A stretch of 64,000 nt of DNA, taken from the NCBI RefSeq assembly GCF_000784735.1, contig NZ_JSYG01000009.1:223499-287498 (forward strand), written 5' to 3'. Position 1 is the first letter of the stretch. Every line of letters begins with the position of its first letter. This document shows positions 40,272 to 49,507 of this stretch, piece after piece. The translations under genes and the position numbers were made by a program. The DNA comes from Dickeya undicola (lineage in GTDB: Bacteria > Pseudomonadota > Gammaproteobacteria > Enterobacterales > Enterobacteriaceae). The notes under the pieces are model-generated. The model saw only the letters and a list, made by a program, of their open reading frames with translations. It searched no databases and was not told the DNA's origin.

Positions 40272-41585
40272 TTGAACATCAATGCATTACCGCTGGATGC
40301 CAATATCAACGGCTGGTCGGCGATGTTGCCGTCACGTGAAAGCCGACCCGCTCTGCGCCGGTCAATCACCGCTGATTGGTTGGTGATTGGCGCGGGTTAC
40401 GCCGGGCTGGCGTTTGCCCGCCGGATGGCGGAGAACCGCCCGCATGAGCAGGTGGTGGTGCTGGATGCCATCGACATTGATGACAGCGCGTCCGCACGGA
40501 ATTCCGGCTTCGCCATCGACCTACCGCACAATATCGGCAGCTCCACTGCCGAGCTGGAAAAAGCCGCCAACTACCGCCGGTTGCTGCACGCCGGTCTGGC
40601 GCAACTGGAAACATTGATCGCCCATCATGGTATTGATTGCGACTGGAACCGCCACGGCAAGTATCATTGCATTGTGCGACCTGAACTGAATGGATTGCTG
40701 GACCAGTACGCCCACGAATTGCAGGCGCTGTCGGAACCGTACCAGTTAGTGCAGGGCGATGTATTGGCCCGCAAGCTAGGTACGTCCTATTACCATGCGG
40801 CGATCTATACGCCGAATTGCGTGCTGCTCAACCCGGCGGCGCTGGTGCGGGGGCTGGCGGATAGTCTGCCCGATAACGTGACGCTGTATGAGCGTTCGCC
40901 CGTGCTGGAGATTCAACCGGGTAAAACAGTACAGGTGCGCACGCCCTACGGCGAAGTGCGGGCCCGGCATCTGATGGTGGCGACCAATGGCTGCGCCCGA
41001 CAGCTCCCTATGTTCTCGCGTCAGGTAGTGGGGCTGTCGACGTTTGCCACACTCACTGAACCGTTGACGGCGGAACAGCAACAGCGGATCGGTCAGATTG
41101 ACGAGTGGGGGATGACACCTGCGAATGCTATCGCGGGTGCGACGTTGCGTTATACCCGTGACCATCGTTTCCTGATTCGCCAGCATGTAGCGTATGTGCC
41201 AGGTTACACTGTCACTACTCGCCACACGGCAGAGATTACGCGACAGCATCAGGCGATTTTCCTGTCTCGCTTCCCGCAACTGGCGGATGTCTCGCTTGAC
41301 CATACCTGGTCCGGCATGATTAGCGTCACCCGCAATGGGGCTCCGGGCTGGGGAAAATATAGCGACAATATGTATGCCGCTGTGGGATGCAACGGTGCTG
41401 GTATCTCCAAGCAGACCGTAGCAGGCAGCACGCTGGCCGATCTGGCTATCGGTGCTGACAACCCGCTGATTGCTGATATGCAGGCGCTGGGGCGACCTGG
41501 TTATATCCCACCGCGTCCATTGCTGGATATAGGTATACGCGGAAGCATTCTGAAAGAGCGCTGGCTGGGCCGGAAAGAGTATTAG
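40272..41585 (+). CDS. FAD-dependent amine/amino-acid oxidoreductase (DAO family)
   Basis: The 437-residue protein has an N-terminal dinucleotide-binding motif VIGAGYAGLAFARRM, the SARNSGF segment seen in DAO-type enzymes near gamma-glutamylputrescine oxidase, and a C-terminal GCNGAGISKQTVAG flavin-contact region. A substrate such as a secondary amine or amino acid is likely, but not determinable here. The start is TTG at 40272, with AGGGAGA 6 bases upstream; an ATG at 40323 would remove part of the N-terminus. Single gene between mukB and cueO. Confidence 0.85.
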   Translation: MNINALPLDANINGWSAMLPSRESRPALRRSITADWLVIGAGYAGLAFARRMAENRPHEQVVVLDAIDIDDSASARNSGFAIDLPHNIGSSTAELEKAANYRRLLHAGLAQLETLIAHHGIDCDWNRHGKYHCIVRPELNGLLDQYAHELQALSEPYQLVQGDVLARKLGTSYYHAAIYTPNCVLLNPAALVRGLADSLPDNVTLYERSPVLEIQPGKTVQVRTPYGEVRARHLMVATNGCARQLPMFSRQVVGLSTFATLTEPLTAEQQQRIGQIDEWGMTPANAIAGATLRYTRDHRFLIRQHVAYVPGYTVTTRHTAEITRQHQAIFLSRFPQLADVSLDHTWSGMISVTRNGAPGWGKYSDNMYAAVGCNGAGISKQTVAGSTLADLAIGADNPLIADMQALGRPGYIPPRPLLDIGIRGSILKERWLGRKEY

Positions 41586-41670
41586 TCTCGCGCGAATTGG
41601 CTGCGCCAATCACAGGTATCCCGGTAAACGCGCCGTCATAAACGGCGTATTCCATCATCAGATAAAGCGC

Positions 41671-41701
41671 TTGACCTTCCCGTTACGGGAAGGTGCAGTC
41701 T
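41671..41701 (+). promoter_or_regulatory. CueR-type copper-responsive promoter of cueO
   Basis: The -35 TTGACC (41671-41676) and -10 CAGTCT (41696-41701) are separated by an unusually long 19 bases, filled by a dyad ACCTTCCC/GGGAAGGT (41674-41694). This is the layout of CueR promoters of copA and cueO in E. coli, where the MerR-family activator untwists the long spacer. It lies 54 bases before the cueO start. Confidence 0.9.
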
Positions 41702-41754
41702 GCCAGTGATTATCCCTCATTTCTCTGAATGATACCCACATGGAGGAGAGACGT

Positions 41755-43419
41755 ATGCGTCGCCGCGAGTTTATCAAATTGAGCGCTATGCTGGGAGCGG
41801 CCAGTGCCTTGCCCTGGTGGAGCCGTTCCGCCAGGGCCGAAGAACGCCCGACTTTGCCGGTGCCGCCGCTGCTGGCACCGGATGCGGGCGGTAATATCGC
41901 CCTGACGTTGCAGACCGGCAATATGCGTTGGCTGGCTGGGCAGCAAACCGCTACCTGGGGCATTAACGGCGGATTTCTGGGGCCAGCGCTGCAACTTGAA
42001 CAAGGGCAGGCGGTGACGCTTAATGTCACCAACACCCTACCTGAAACCACAACACTGCACTGGCACGGGATGGAAATTCCGGGTAATGCGGATGGTGGCC
42101 CACAGGCGGAGATCGCGCCGGGTAAAACCTGGACCGCCGCATTTCGGGTTGAGCAGCCAGCGGCGACAGCGTGGTTTCACCCACATACCCACGGGGTGAC
42201 CGGCCGCCAGGTGGCGATGGGGCTGGGTGGCTTGATTTTGATTCAGGATGCCGCCAGCCGGGCATTATCGCTGCCGTCGCAATGGGGTGTGGATGATATT
42301 CCTCTGATCTTGCAGGACAAACGGCTGGATGCGAAAGGGCAAATTGATTATCAGCTGGATGTTATGTCGGCGGCGGTCGGCTGGTTTGGCGACTTGATGC
42401 TGAGCAACGGTGTGCGTTATCCACAACATGTCGCGCCACGCGGATGGTTGAGACTACGGGTATTGAACGGCTGTAACGCACGTTCGCTGACGCTGGCGGC
42501 CAGCGATGGGCGACCGTTGTATGTGATTGGCAGCGATGGTGGCCTGCTGGCGGAACCGGTGGCAGTGAACGCCCTGAACGTGCTGATGGGTGAACGTTTT
42601 GAGGTGCTGGTGGATGCGCGGGATGGCAAGGCGTTCGATGTGGTAACGCTACCGGTGACACAAATGGGAATGAGTGTGCCGCCGTTTGATCAGCCCTTGC
42701 CGGTATTACGCATTCAGCCGACCCTGCAACCCGGCACCGGCATACTGCCAGAAACGCTGGTGACACTACCGGCGTTGCCGTCAACCACAGGGCTGAAAAC
42801 GCGTCAGCTACAGCTATCAATGGACCCGCAGCTCGACATGCTGGGGATGCAGGCGTTGATGCAGCGCTATGGCATGACAGCGATGGCAGGCATGAATATG
42901 GCGGGGCACGGCGCGATGCAGGGAATGTCGCATAGCGGTATGGGGATGTCGTCATCCGCGTCGCCCGGAATGCAGCACGGTGGCATGGGCATGAATCATG
43001 GCGACATGCCTCAAGGTGGAATGAATCACGGCGGTATGAACCATCAGGCGGGGCAGGCGTCGGCACCGTTGGATATCCTGTCCGCCAACCGTATCAATGG
43101 TGTAGCGTTCCAGATGGGCCAGCCCTTGTTTGATGTCCGACGTGGTGACGTCGAGGTGTGGAACATTTCCGGGCAAGGCGACATGATGCTGCATCCCTTC
43201 CATATTCACGGCACCCGTTTTCGCATTCTGTCCGAAAATGGCAAACCTCCCGCCGCACACCGGCGTGGCTGGAAAGACATTGTGCACGTGGAAGGCGCTC
43301 GCAGCGAGGTACTGGTGCAGTTTAATCATCCGGCACCTAAAGAACGGGCATTTATGGCGCATTGTCATCTGCTGGAGCATGAAGACACCGGCATGATGAT
43401 GTCGTTTACTGTGTCCTGA
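41755..43419 (+). CDS. cueO: Multicopper oxidase CueO (periplasmic cuprous oxidase)
   Basis: The start at 41755 follows GGAGGAGAG; the ATG at 41740 lies before that RBS and is rejected. The 554-residue protein has a Tat signal ([20 protein letters not shown]), three cupredoxin domains and copper motifs [20 protein letters not shown] and [14 protein letters not shown] Met/His-rich insert of about 17 Met at about 361-435 is typical of CueO and binds Cu(I). It oxidises Cu(I) in the periplasm, protecting against copper. Promoter is of CueR type. Confidence 0.96.
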   Translation: MRRREFIKLSAMLGAASALPWWSRSARAEERPTLPVPPLLAPDAGGNIALTLQTGNMRWLAGQQTATWGINGGFLGPALQLEQGQAVTLNVTNTLPETTTLHWHGMEIPGNADGGPQAEIAPGKTWTAAFRVEQPAATAWFHPHTHGVTGRQVAMGLGGLILIQDAASRALSLPSQWGVDDIPLILQDKRLDAKGQIDYQLDVMSAAVGWFGDLMLSNGVRYPQHVAPRGWLRLRVLNGCNARSLTLAASDGRPLYVIGSDGGLLAEPVAVNALNVLMGERFEVLVDARDGKAFDVVTLPVTQMGMSVPPFDQPLPVLRIQPTLQPGTGILPETLVTLPALPSTTGLKTRQLQLSMDPQLDMLGMQALMQRYGMTAMAGMNMAGHGAMQGMSHSGMGMSSSASPGMQHGGMGMNHGDMPQGGMNHGGMNHQAGQASAPLDILSANRINGVAFQMGQPLFDVRRGDVEVWNISGQGDMMLHPFHIHGTRFRILSENGKPPAAHRRGWKDIVHVEGARSEVLVQFNHPAPKERAFMAHCHLLEHEDTGMMMSFTVS

Positions 43420-43463
43420 CCCGGCTCGCTTGAAAGGCGATGTCCACGCACTGATGCCGTTAT

Positions 43464-43868
43464 TTAGGCGTAGCTGTCGGACATCGCTTTGTTTTGCTCT
43501 TCCTGCCGTTGGTCAAAGACTTCCCGCGCCCGCGCCACCTGCGGCAGATATTCCACCGTCCAGTGATAAAGCGCCTGAAAGGGCTCCTTCAAGGTGTGCC
43601 CGAGTGGCGTGATGTGGTATTCCACGGCAATCGGTGAGAACGTCAACACCCGCCGCTCCACAATGCCGTTGCGTTCCAGCTTGCGCAGACATTGTGTTAG
43701 CGCTTTTTGCGTAATGCCTTCCAGACTGCGTTTTATTTCGTTAAATCGTAACGGTTTCTCGCATAACGCACCCAGCACCAGCACCGACCATTTATCGGCG
43801 ATCTGTTCCAGCAGAAAACGGCTGGGGCAGTTGGCATGAGAGAACGGGGCGATGCAGGGTTTCAGCAT
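43464..43868 (-). CDS. HxlR-family transcriptional regulator
   Basis: The ATG at 43868, after AGGAAA, gives 134 residues. The protein is a winged-helix MarR/HxlR-type regulator with the conserved early Cys (ANCPSRFLLEQIADKWSVLVL) and FNEIKRSLEGITQKALTQCLRKLE. Such proteins often sense electrophiles or oxidants through the Cys. It is divergent from the Old Yellow Enzyme gene, which it probably regulates. A perfect palindrome GCTACC-T-GGTAGC (43883-43895) just upstream is a candidate operator. Confidence 0.9.
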   Translation of the reverse strand: MLKPCIAPFSHANCPSRFLLEQIADKWSVLVLGALCEKPLRFNEIKRSLEGITQKALTQCLRKLERNGIVERRVLTFSPIAVEYHITPLGHTLKEPFQALYHWTVEYLPQVARAREVFDQRQEEQNKAMSDSYA

Positions 43869-43968
43869 AGTGGTTTCCTTTAGGCTACCTGGTAGCATTC
43901 GTGTGCCTGATTGACACCAAGTTTACATTGTATACCATCACGAGTTCATGCCCAAGGAGATGAGTAAC

Positions 43969-45081
43969 ATGGCTAATACTGAAGTGCTGTTTCGTCCTTT
44001 TACGCTAAAAACGCTGGAATTAAAAAACCGTATCGTGATGGCACCGATGACCCGGAGCTTCGCGCCGGAAGGCATTCCGGGTGATGATATTGCCGCCTAT
44101 TATCGCCGTCGGGCGGAAGGCGAGGTCGGCCTGATTCTGTCTGAAGGCACGGTAGTAGACCGCCCCGGTTCACGTAATCATCCTGGTATTCCGTTTTTCC
44201 ACGGCGAACGCGCGCTGAATGGCTGGCAGAAAGTGATTAACGAAGTTCACGCCGCAGGCGGCAAAATGGGGCCGCAGATATGGCATGTCGGTTCGGCACC
44301 GCTTAACGGCGTAGAGTGGGAGCCGGATTACATCGAAAGCCCGTCCGGCTTGTTCTCGCCAGAGGTCGAACGCGGTCATGCTATGACCGATGAAGATATC
44401 GCCGATACCATTTCCGCCTTTGGCCGCGCCGCTGCTGATGCGAAACGCCTGGGGTTTGATACCTTGGAACTGCACGGTGCACACGGCTACCTGATCGACC
44501 AATTTTTCTGGGGCGGCACCAATCAGCGCACCGATGCGTTCGGTGGTGCGACGGTTAAACAACGCGCGCGGTTTGCTGCTGAGGTGGTGAAGAGTGTTCG
44601 CGAAGCGGTAGGGCCGGATTTCCCGCTGATCCTGCGCGTCAGCCAGTGGAAACAGCAAGATTACAGCGCCCGTCTCGCACCGACCCCGCTGGCGCTGGAA
44701 GACTGGCTGGCACCGCTGGTATCCGCCGGTGTGGATATTCTGCATTGTTCTCAGCGTCGTTTCTGGGAACCGGAATTCCCGGATGTGGATGGTGAAAACG
44801 GTTTGAACTTTGCTGGTTGGGCTAAGAAAGTGACCGGTGCCGCCACGATCAGTGTGGGTTCCGTCGGGCTGTCGGATGAGTTCTTCGGTGCTTTTGCCGG
44901 TAAAGGCGCTAGCCCGGCCAGCCTCGATAAGCTGCTGGAGCGCATGGCGCGTGATGAGTTTGATTTGATCGCGGTAGGGCGTGCGCTGCTGACCGATCCA
45001 AACTGGGCTGCCAAAGTTCATCAGCAGAAACTGGAAACCCTTAAAGGGTTCGAGCCTGCTTCCCTCGGCGAGCTGGTGTAA
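43969..45081 (+). CDS. NADH:flavin oxidoreductase, Old Yellow Enzyme family
   Basis: The start at 43969 lies 9 bases after AAGGAG; the frame opens at 43948 but the RBS falls inside that. The 370-residue TIM-barrel FMN enzyme shows NRIVMAPMTRSFA, the active-site ELHGAHGYLIDQFFWGGTNQRTDAFGG region split by family-typical residues, and FDLIAVGRALLTDP. OYE enzymes reduce activated alkenes and nitro compounds. Paired with a divergent HxlR regulator, a layout common for electrophile-inducible OYE genes. Confidence 0.92.
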   Translation: MANTEVLFRPFTLKTLELKNRIVMAPMTRSFAPEGIPGDDIAAYYRRRAEGEVGLILSEGTVVDRPGSRNHPGIPFFHGERALNGWQKVINEVHAAGGKMGPQIWHVGSAPLNGVEWEPDYIESPSGLFSPEVERGHAMTDEDIADTISAFGRAAADAKRLGFDTLELHGAHGYLIDQFFWGGTNQRTDAFGGATVKQRARFAAEVVKSVREAVGPDFPLILRVSQWKQQDYSARLAPTPLALEDWLAPLVSAGVDILHCSQRRFWEPEFPDVDGENGLNFAGWAKKVTGAATISVGSVGLSDEFFGAFAGKGASPASLDKLLERMARDEFDLIAVGRALLTDPNWAAKVHQQKLETLKGFEPASLGELV

Positions 45082-45131
45082 GTATTACCTGGCCCCGGCT
45101 TGCCGGGGTCATGGCTTGCTGTTATCGCGGT

Positions 45132-45635
45132 TTATAGCATCCGAATCGCGGCGTTGACGACAAAGCGGCTCTCTTCACTGATCGGGCAGTCTTCCGGAAT
45201 ATCCGCAGGTTGACGCACAATCTGCCACGCATCGTGCGCGTGTTCATTCAAACACACGTCCTCCTGCATCACATCGACCAGAAAGTTCCACTGACGAACC
45301 TTTTCATCCGCTGGCGTCAGATAATCGAAAAAACCCAGATAATGACGGATATAGCGTAACCGCAGACCGGTTTCTTCCTGTAACTCTCGCATCAGCGTGG
45401 CAAGCAGGTTGTGGTCGCCAGGCTCGCGGCTACCGCCGGGGATCTCCCAGTGGCCGGGTAACAATGTATCGTTGGCGCTACGGCGCACCAGCAGAATCCC
45501 GCCACGGAATGCGACTGCGGCAGCCATGGTCTGACGGGTAATCCCTTCCTGCTGCGCCTGAAATTCAAACTGGCACAACATCCTGGTGTAGGTGCTGTCC
45601 TGGGGTGAAAACAAAAACATGCTGTGTACCTGCAC
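45132..45635 (-). CDS. Nudix hydrolase
   Basis: The 167-residue protein has a Nudix domain with LPGHWEIPGGSREPGD followed by LMRELQEETGL. The Nudix box has one extra residue between the glycine and the RE pair compared with the strict consensus, and Asp stands where Glu is usual. Substrate unknown. The N-terminus is uncertain: ATGs at 45635, 45620 and 45581 are all possible. Convergent with the OYE gene. Confidence 0.8.
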   Translation of the reverse strand: MQVHSMFLFSPQDSTYTRMLCQFEFQAQQEGITRQTMAAAVAFRGGILLVRRSANDTLLPGHWEIPGGSREPGDHNLLATLMRELQEETGLRLRYIRHYLGFFDYLTPADEKVRQWNFLVDVMQEDVCLNEHAHDAWQIVRQPADIPEDCPISEESRFVVNAAIRML

Positions 45636-45772
45636 TGGGGTGAATAGGGTATGTCCAGCCGGTCATGCTAACGATCTCGGATGACAGTGATATTTCACAG
45701 TCAGAATAAATACAATTGAAATCTTTACAAAAGTAAATATTGTTATTCAATGTATCTACATTAATTGACATA

Positions 45773-45792
45773 AGCCCGCCATCAGACGGGCT
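45773..45792 (-). terminator. Weak candidate terminator after rna
   Basis: AGCCCG (45773-45778) and CGGGCT (45787-45792) pair around an 8-base loop, followed on the minus strand only by TATGTC. The stem is short and the U-run poor; position just past the RNase I gene is the main support. Confidence 0.4.
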
Positions 45793-45833
45793 AAAAGAGG
45801 CACGCTACCTTGTGATAGACGCAGGATTGCAGG

Positions 45834-46472
45834 TTAACGCACGTTAGGAACACGGATGTTACCGTCGCGACACTGCGTTTTTACCGCTTTGCCACAGGAC
45901 TGGAAGTTCAGGTTTTTGTCCATGCAGACGCGGATTTCAGACAGCTCCGCACCACTGCAAATGGCGACAATACTCTCTTGCGGCAGAGCCGGATTACTCT
46001 GGTGAAACGCTGTCAGAATCTGTTGCGCTGTCAGTTGTAGTGGCTTAGTTGGTGCCTGGAAACTGGCCGGGATTTTTACCTTGGTCAGCGCATTATCTGC
46101 CGTTTGCAGGTAACCGTTCGCCCCCAGCCCGCTACAGGTGCCGTGCTTGCTCCACTCGTGGGTGAGTAACGCATCAGTGGGGAACAGGGTATTGCCGTAT
46201 TTGCGCTCCTGCGCGGTCAACGCGGTGATGGGGGGGCAGTCCTGCGGCCAACCGCCATTGGTATATTGCGGCCATAAACCGTGCAACACAAAGCCATATC
46301 CTTTGGTGCACTGTTCATTATTGGCGTGAGTCAGGCAGAACGTGGGTGACCAGGATAAGGTCAGCAGATAGTAATCAAAAACACCCGCCTGGCCTTTGGC
46401 CTGAACGGCGGGACTGGACATGACACCAATAGCCAGCAGCAATCCTGCCAGTAATGAACTTATTTTCTTCAT
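45834..46472 (-). CDS. rna: Ribonuclease I (RNase T2 family), periplasmic
   Basis: The ATG at 46472, after AGGAGAGGG, gives 212 residues starting MKKISSLLAGLLLAIGVMSS with a signal peptide cleaved near Ala-Gln-Ala (AVQA). RNase T2 catalytic motifs are FVLHGLWPQ and HEWSKHGTC. The enzyme cleaves RNA without base specificity in the periplasm. The frame extends 38 codons further upstream, but that part lacks a signal sequence logic. Eight Cys fit the disulfide-rich family. Confidence 0.93.
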   Translation of the reverse strand: MKKISSLLAGLLLAIGVMSSPAVQAKGQAGVFDYYLLTLSWSPTFCLTHANNEQCTKGYGFVLHGLWPQYTNGGWPQDCPPITALTAQERKYGNTLFPTDALLTHEWSKHGTCSGLGANGYLQTADNALTKVKIPASFQAPTKPLQLTAQQILTAFHQSNPALPQESIVAICSGAELSEIRVCMDKNLNFQSCGKAVKTQCRDGNIRVPNVR

Positions 46473-46884
46473 AACCCTCTCCTGTCGTGCATTTCTGTGT
46501 TTCAGGCACGCATTATCGCGCCCAAATTGTGCTGATGTACGCATCCAGATGTGATGAACACACACCCGATACGGATAAATAACCAATGACTTTTGCCATT
46601 GTGTTTATTTTTCAAAATTTAATTGGGGAATTAATAACCAAAACCTGTGCGATAACCGCTGACAGGTGTAATAGTGTATGAATATAAAAGCGCAAAATGT
46701 CAATTTTCAGAAAGGTTTTTATTAAAAAAGTATTTTTAATTAATGGGTTAGCGAGCTGCGAATGTAAGAGAAAATGTGCAATGGACTGCCTTTCTAAAAA
46801 ACAAAGCCGTGTAATAATCGAGACGAAATAAATAAGAATGACAAGTAATTCTTTAGCTAATTATTATTTTTCGCCGTTGGGTGA
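46473..46884. other. A+T-rich non-coding stretch between rna and gstA
   Basis: With the terminator at 46885-46916 this makes about 450 bases without a gene. It holds the rna promoter region and strongly A+T-rich DNA. No ORF, repeat or tRNA-like structure was seen. Base composition is lower in G+C than flanking genes. Confidence 0.6.
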
Positions 46885-46916
46885 AGAAAAGAACATGTGC
46901 GCGATACGCGCACATG
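46885..46916 (-). terminator. Terminator after gstA
   Basis: A perfect 10-bp stem CATGTGCGCG (46894-46903) with CGCGCACATG (46907-46916), loop ATA, is followed on the minus strand by TTCTTTTCTT. It is directly downstream of the gstA stop. Confidence 0.88.
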
Positions 46917-46924
46917 AATAAGCA

Positions 46925-47530
46925 TTAGTCGCGGTGTTCCGCTGCCAGTGTCGCTTTTACTGCGGGGCGTTCGGCGATGCGCGCCATATAGGCGTTAAGC
47001 GCGTTCAGAGCGGTCAGATCAATACCGACGTAACCAGCCCAGCGCGTCACGGTGAACAGGTAGGCGTCCGCTACACTGAAACTGTCGCCGCAAAACCAGG
47101 GCTGCGTGCTCAGGCGTTGGTTAATTCGGTTAAACAGGGTGTGCAGACGCTCACGCGCCGTGGCCTGCGTACTTTCGTGCGTATTCGGGCGAAAGAGCGG
47201 CGAGAAGGATTTGTGCAGTTCGGAACTGATGAAGTTCAGGGCTTCTTGCAACTGGTAGCGGCCCAACGTGCCATTCTCCGGTGCCAGTGCCTTGGCAGGA
47301 GCCTGATCAGCCAGATATTGCAGGATGGCGACGCCTTCACTCAGGCGAGCACCGTTTTCCAGCTCCAGTAACGGCACTTGCCCGGCGGCATGGATGTGGT
47401 AGTAATCGGTGCCGTCTTCCAGCGTATGCGTGGCAAGGTTCACGGGGAGTGCGGTAAACGGCAGTCCAGATTCGTGCAGAATGATATGAGAAGCCATGGA
47501 GCAGGCACCGGGGGAGTAATACAGTTTCAT
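46925..47530 (-). CDS. gstA: Glutathione S-transferase, beta class
   Basis: The ~201-residue protein begins MKLYYSPGACSMASHIILHE, with the beta-class active-site Cys10 as in E. coli GstA. The thioredoxin-like N-terminal domain contains GQVPLLELENG (glutathione-binding Pro) and SEGVAILQYLAD; the C-terminal helical domain has DSFSVADAYLF. It conjugates glutathione to electrophiles. Two adjacent ATGs (47533 and 47530) exist; the second fits the family. Confidence 0.92.
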   Translation of the reverse strand: MKLYYSPGACSMASHIILHESGLPFTALPVNLATHTLEDGTDYYHIHAAGQVPLLELENGARLSEGVAILQYLADQAPAKALAPENGTLGRYQLQEALNFISSELHKSFSPLFRPNTHESTQATARERLHTLFNRINQRLSTQPWFCGDSFSVADAYLFTVTRWAGYVGIDLTALNALNAYMARIAERPAVKATLAAEHRD

Positions 47531-47566
47531 CATGATGATTCAGTCATCCACTATTACGTTCAGGAT

Positions 47567-47765
47567 TATATACCCGTCATACTTCAAGTTGCAGATGCGT
47601 TGGCTTTCCTCGCTCACCCTAGTCACTTACCTGAGTAAGCTCCTGGGGATTCTCTGCGTCGCCGCATTACAAGGCTCATTCTGAGCCTTGCCCTAAAGGG
47701 CCAACGCGTTGCGTTGTTCAACACGCGAGCGTGTTGTCCTGCAACTCGAATTATTTTGGGTATAT
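47567..47765. repeat. ERIC element (complete, with internal insertion)
   Basis: The element begins TATACCCGTCATACTTCAAG and ends CTCGAATTATTTTGGGTATA. It contains the ERIC core CGCTCACCCTAGTCACTTAC and AAGCTCCTGGGGATTC (the ERIC primer sites). At about 199 bases it exceeds the 127-bp E. coli form, as is common for versions with an extra block. It lies between gstA and nudK. Confidence 0.9.
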
Positions 47766-47826
47766 TCAGGGGAGCGGCGAGTGATTACACTCGCCGAAAA
47801 ACTTATCAAATTTCAGTAAATTGGCA

Positions 47827-48435
47827 TTAACGCTTTGTGCCGTCGAACGGCAGGCAGCGATGCAATGCGACGTATTGCACCAGCATGATGGTTTTGGCGT
47901 CCATAATGGTGCCATCATCAATCGCCGCCAATGCCTGCGGCAGAGTCATTTCCAGTGTTTCGACGTCTTCGCCCTCATCCTTCACGCCGCCCCCCGTGCT
48001 GATACGGGAATGGTCATCGTATTCGCCCAGAAAGAAATAGAGCTTTTCCGTTACTGAACCGGGGCTCATGTACGACTCCATCACCTTACGGACATTACAT
48101 ACCCGGTAGCCGGTTTCCTCTTCTGCTTCGGCGCGAATGCGCACCTCGGGTTCTGCGTGGTCGAGCAAACCGGCGGCGGCTTCAATCAGCATTCCATCGT
48201 GTCCGTTGACAAACACGGGGAAGCGAAACTGGCGAGTCAGCAGTAGCGTCTGTTTTTGGCGATGGTATAGCAGGATGACAGCACCGTTGCCGCGATCATA
48301 GGTTTCCCGGCTCTGCCGTTGCCAGGTGCCATCCCGGCGCAGAAAGTCAAAGGTGGTTTTTTTCAGCAAATACCAGTCGTTAGCCAATACAACACTGTCG
48401 ATAATGCGTATCCGTTCTTGTGTGGCAAGCATCAT
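47827..48435 (-). CDS. nudK: GDP-mannose pyrophosphatase NudK
   Basis: The ATG at 48435 follows GGAG and gives 202 residues (E. coli 191). The protein matches NudK through YDRGNGAVILLY, LIEAAAGLLDHAEPEV and the Nudix helix RAEAEEETGY, then SYMSPGSVTE and GGGVKDEGEDVE. It hydrolyses GDP-mannose and related sugar nucleotides. Divergent from the DeoR-family gene. Confidence 0.92.
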   Translation of the reverse strand: MMLATQERIRIIDSVVLANDWYLLKKTTFDFLRRDGTWQRQSRETYDRGNGAVILLYHRQKQTLLLTRQFRFPVFVNGHDGMLIEAAAGLLDHAEPEVRIRAEAEEETGYRVCNVRKVMESYMSPGSVTEKLYFFLGEYDDHSRISTGGGVKDEGEDVETLEMTLPQALAAIDDGTIMDAKTIMLVQYVALHRCLPFDGTKR

Positions 48436-48615
48436 GACTCTCCTGAACAAGTAGTGAGCAGTTATCCTAGCGTAACTTTTCGTGCACTATCAAATAATAT
48501 CATGCGATTTCGTGCAGTTTATCGCGCGGAAAATACCGAAAATAACGATGAGGCGTGCAAAAACAGGCAGTTTCAAGTAAAAGGAGTGATGCCACGGACT
48601 TATTCGGAGAACACC

Positions 48616-49371
48616 ATGCTGACCACGCAGCGTAAACAGCGAATTCTGGAACAACTGGCCGCCGAAGGGCAGGTGCTGGCGAAACAATTGAGCGAGGCAT
48701 TTGGCGTATCGGAAGATACCATCCGGCGTGATTTGCGGGAGCTGGCCAGCGAGGGCCGATTGCAGCGGGTACACGGCGGCGCGCTGCCTGCGTCGGGCAC
48801 GGTGGTCAGCTTTGAAGCGCGCAGCCGAATGGCGACAGGTGCCAAGCATCAGCTGGCGCGGGCTGCGGCCGCCATGATTCTGCCGGGGCAGGTGGTGATG
48901 ATCGACGGCGGCACCACCAGCGGCGAGCTGGTGAAATCTCTGCCGCTTTCGCTGGCCGCTACGGTGGTGACCCACAGCCCGAGCGTGGCGGTGGCGCTGG
49001 TAAACCATCCCGGCATTGAGGTGGTGTTGATTGGGGGTCGCCTTTACAAGCATTCACTGGTCGCGGTAGGTGCTGCGGCGGTGGAAGCATTGGCAACGAT
49101 CCGCGCCGATGTCTTTTTTATGGGCGTGACCGGCGTACATCCGCAAGCGGGGTTCAGCACCGGCGATCTGGAAGAAGCGTATATCAAACGGGCGCTGGCG
49201 GCGCGCGCGGCGGAAACGGTGGTCATGGCGACGCAGGATAAGCTGAATGTCGCCTCCCGCTATGCGATTGGCGAACTCACCATGGCCAGCACGCTGATTG
49301 TGGAATCTACGGTGCCCGATGAAGTGACCGCGCCTTTTGTACAGGCGGGGGTGAGTGTGGTTCGGGCTTAG
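48616..49371 (+). CDS. DeoR/GlpR-family transcriptional regulator
   Basis: The ATG at 48616, after GGAGA, gives 251 residues. The N-terminal DeoR helix-turn-helix is clear (LSEAFGVSEDTIRRDLRELA, then GRLQRVHGGAL) and the C-terminal sensor domain has IDGGTTSGELVKSL and FMGVTGVHPQAGFST. DeoR members are usually repressors of sugar or nucleoside use, released by a phosphosugar. No obvious metabolic target gene is adjacent; nudK is the divergent neighbour. Confidence 0.9.
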   Translation: MLTTQRKQRILEQLAAEGQVLAKQLSEAFGVSEDTIRRDLRELASEGRLQRVHGGALPASGTVVSFEARSRMATGAKHQLARAAAAMILPGQVVMIDGGTTSGELVKSLPLSLAATVVTHSPSVAVALVNHPGIEVVLIGGRLYKHSLVAVGAAAVEALATIRADVFFMGVTGVHPQAGFSTGDLEEAYIKRALAARAAETVVMATQDKLNVASRYAIGELTMASTLIVESTVPDEVTAPFVQAGVSVVRA

Positions 49372-49507
49372 GCTCGGTAATAATACATATTGCCGGAATC
49401 ACCCCATCGCGTTATCGTGGCGGAAGACAGGTGTATAATTGTTGCTGAATTTACCTTGTTGTGACTGATAATAGTGAGTTTATGTCTATAATCAATTCCA
49501 TAGTATG

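Noticed and set aside
45085..45110. Hairpin CCCCGG/CCGGGG between the OYE and Nudix genes as a terminator
   Set aside because: The stem is good but there is no U-run in either direction.
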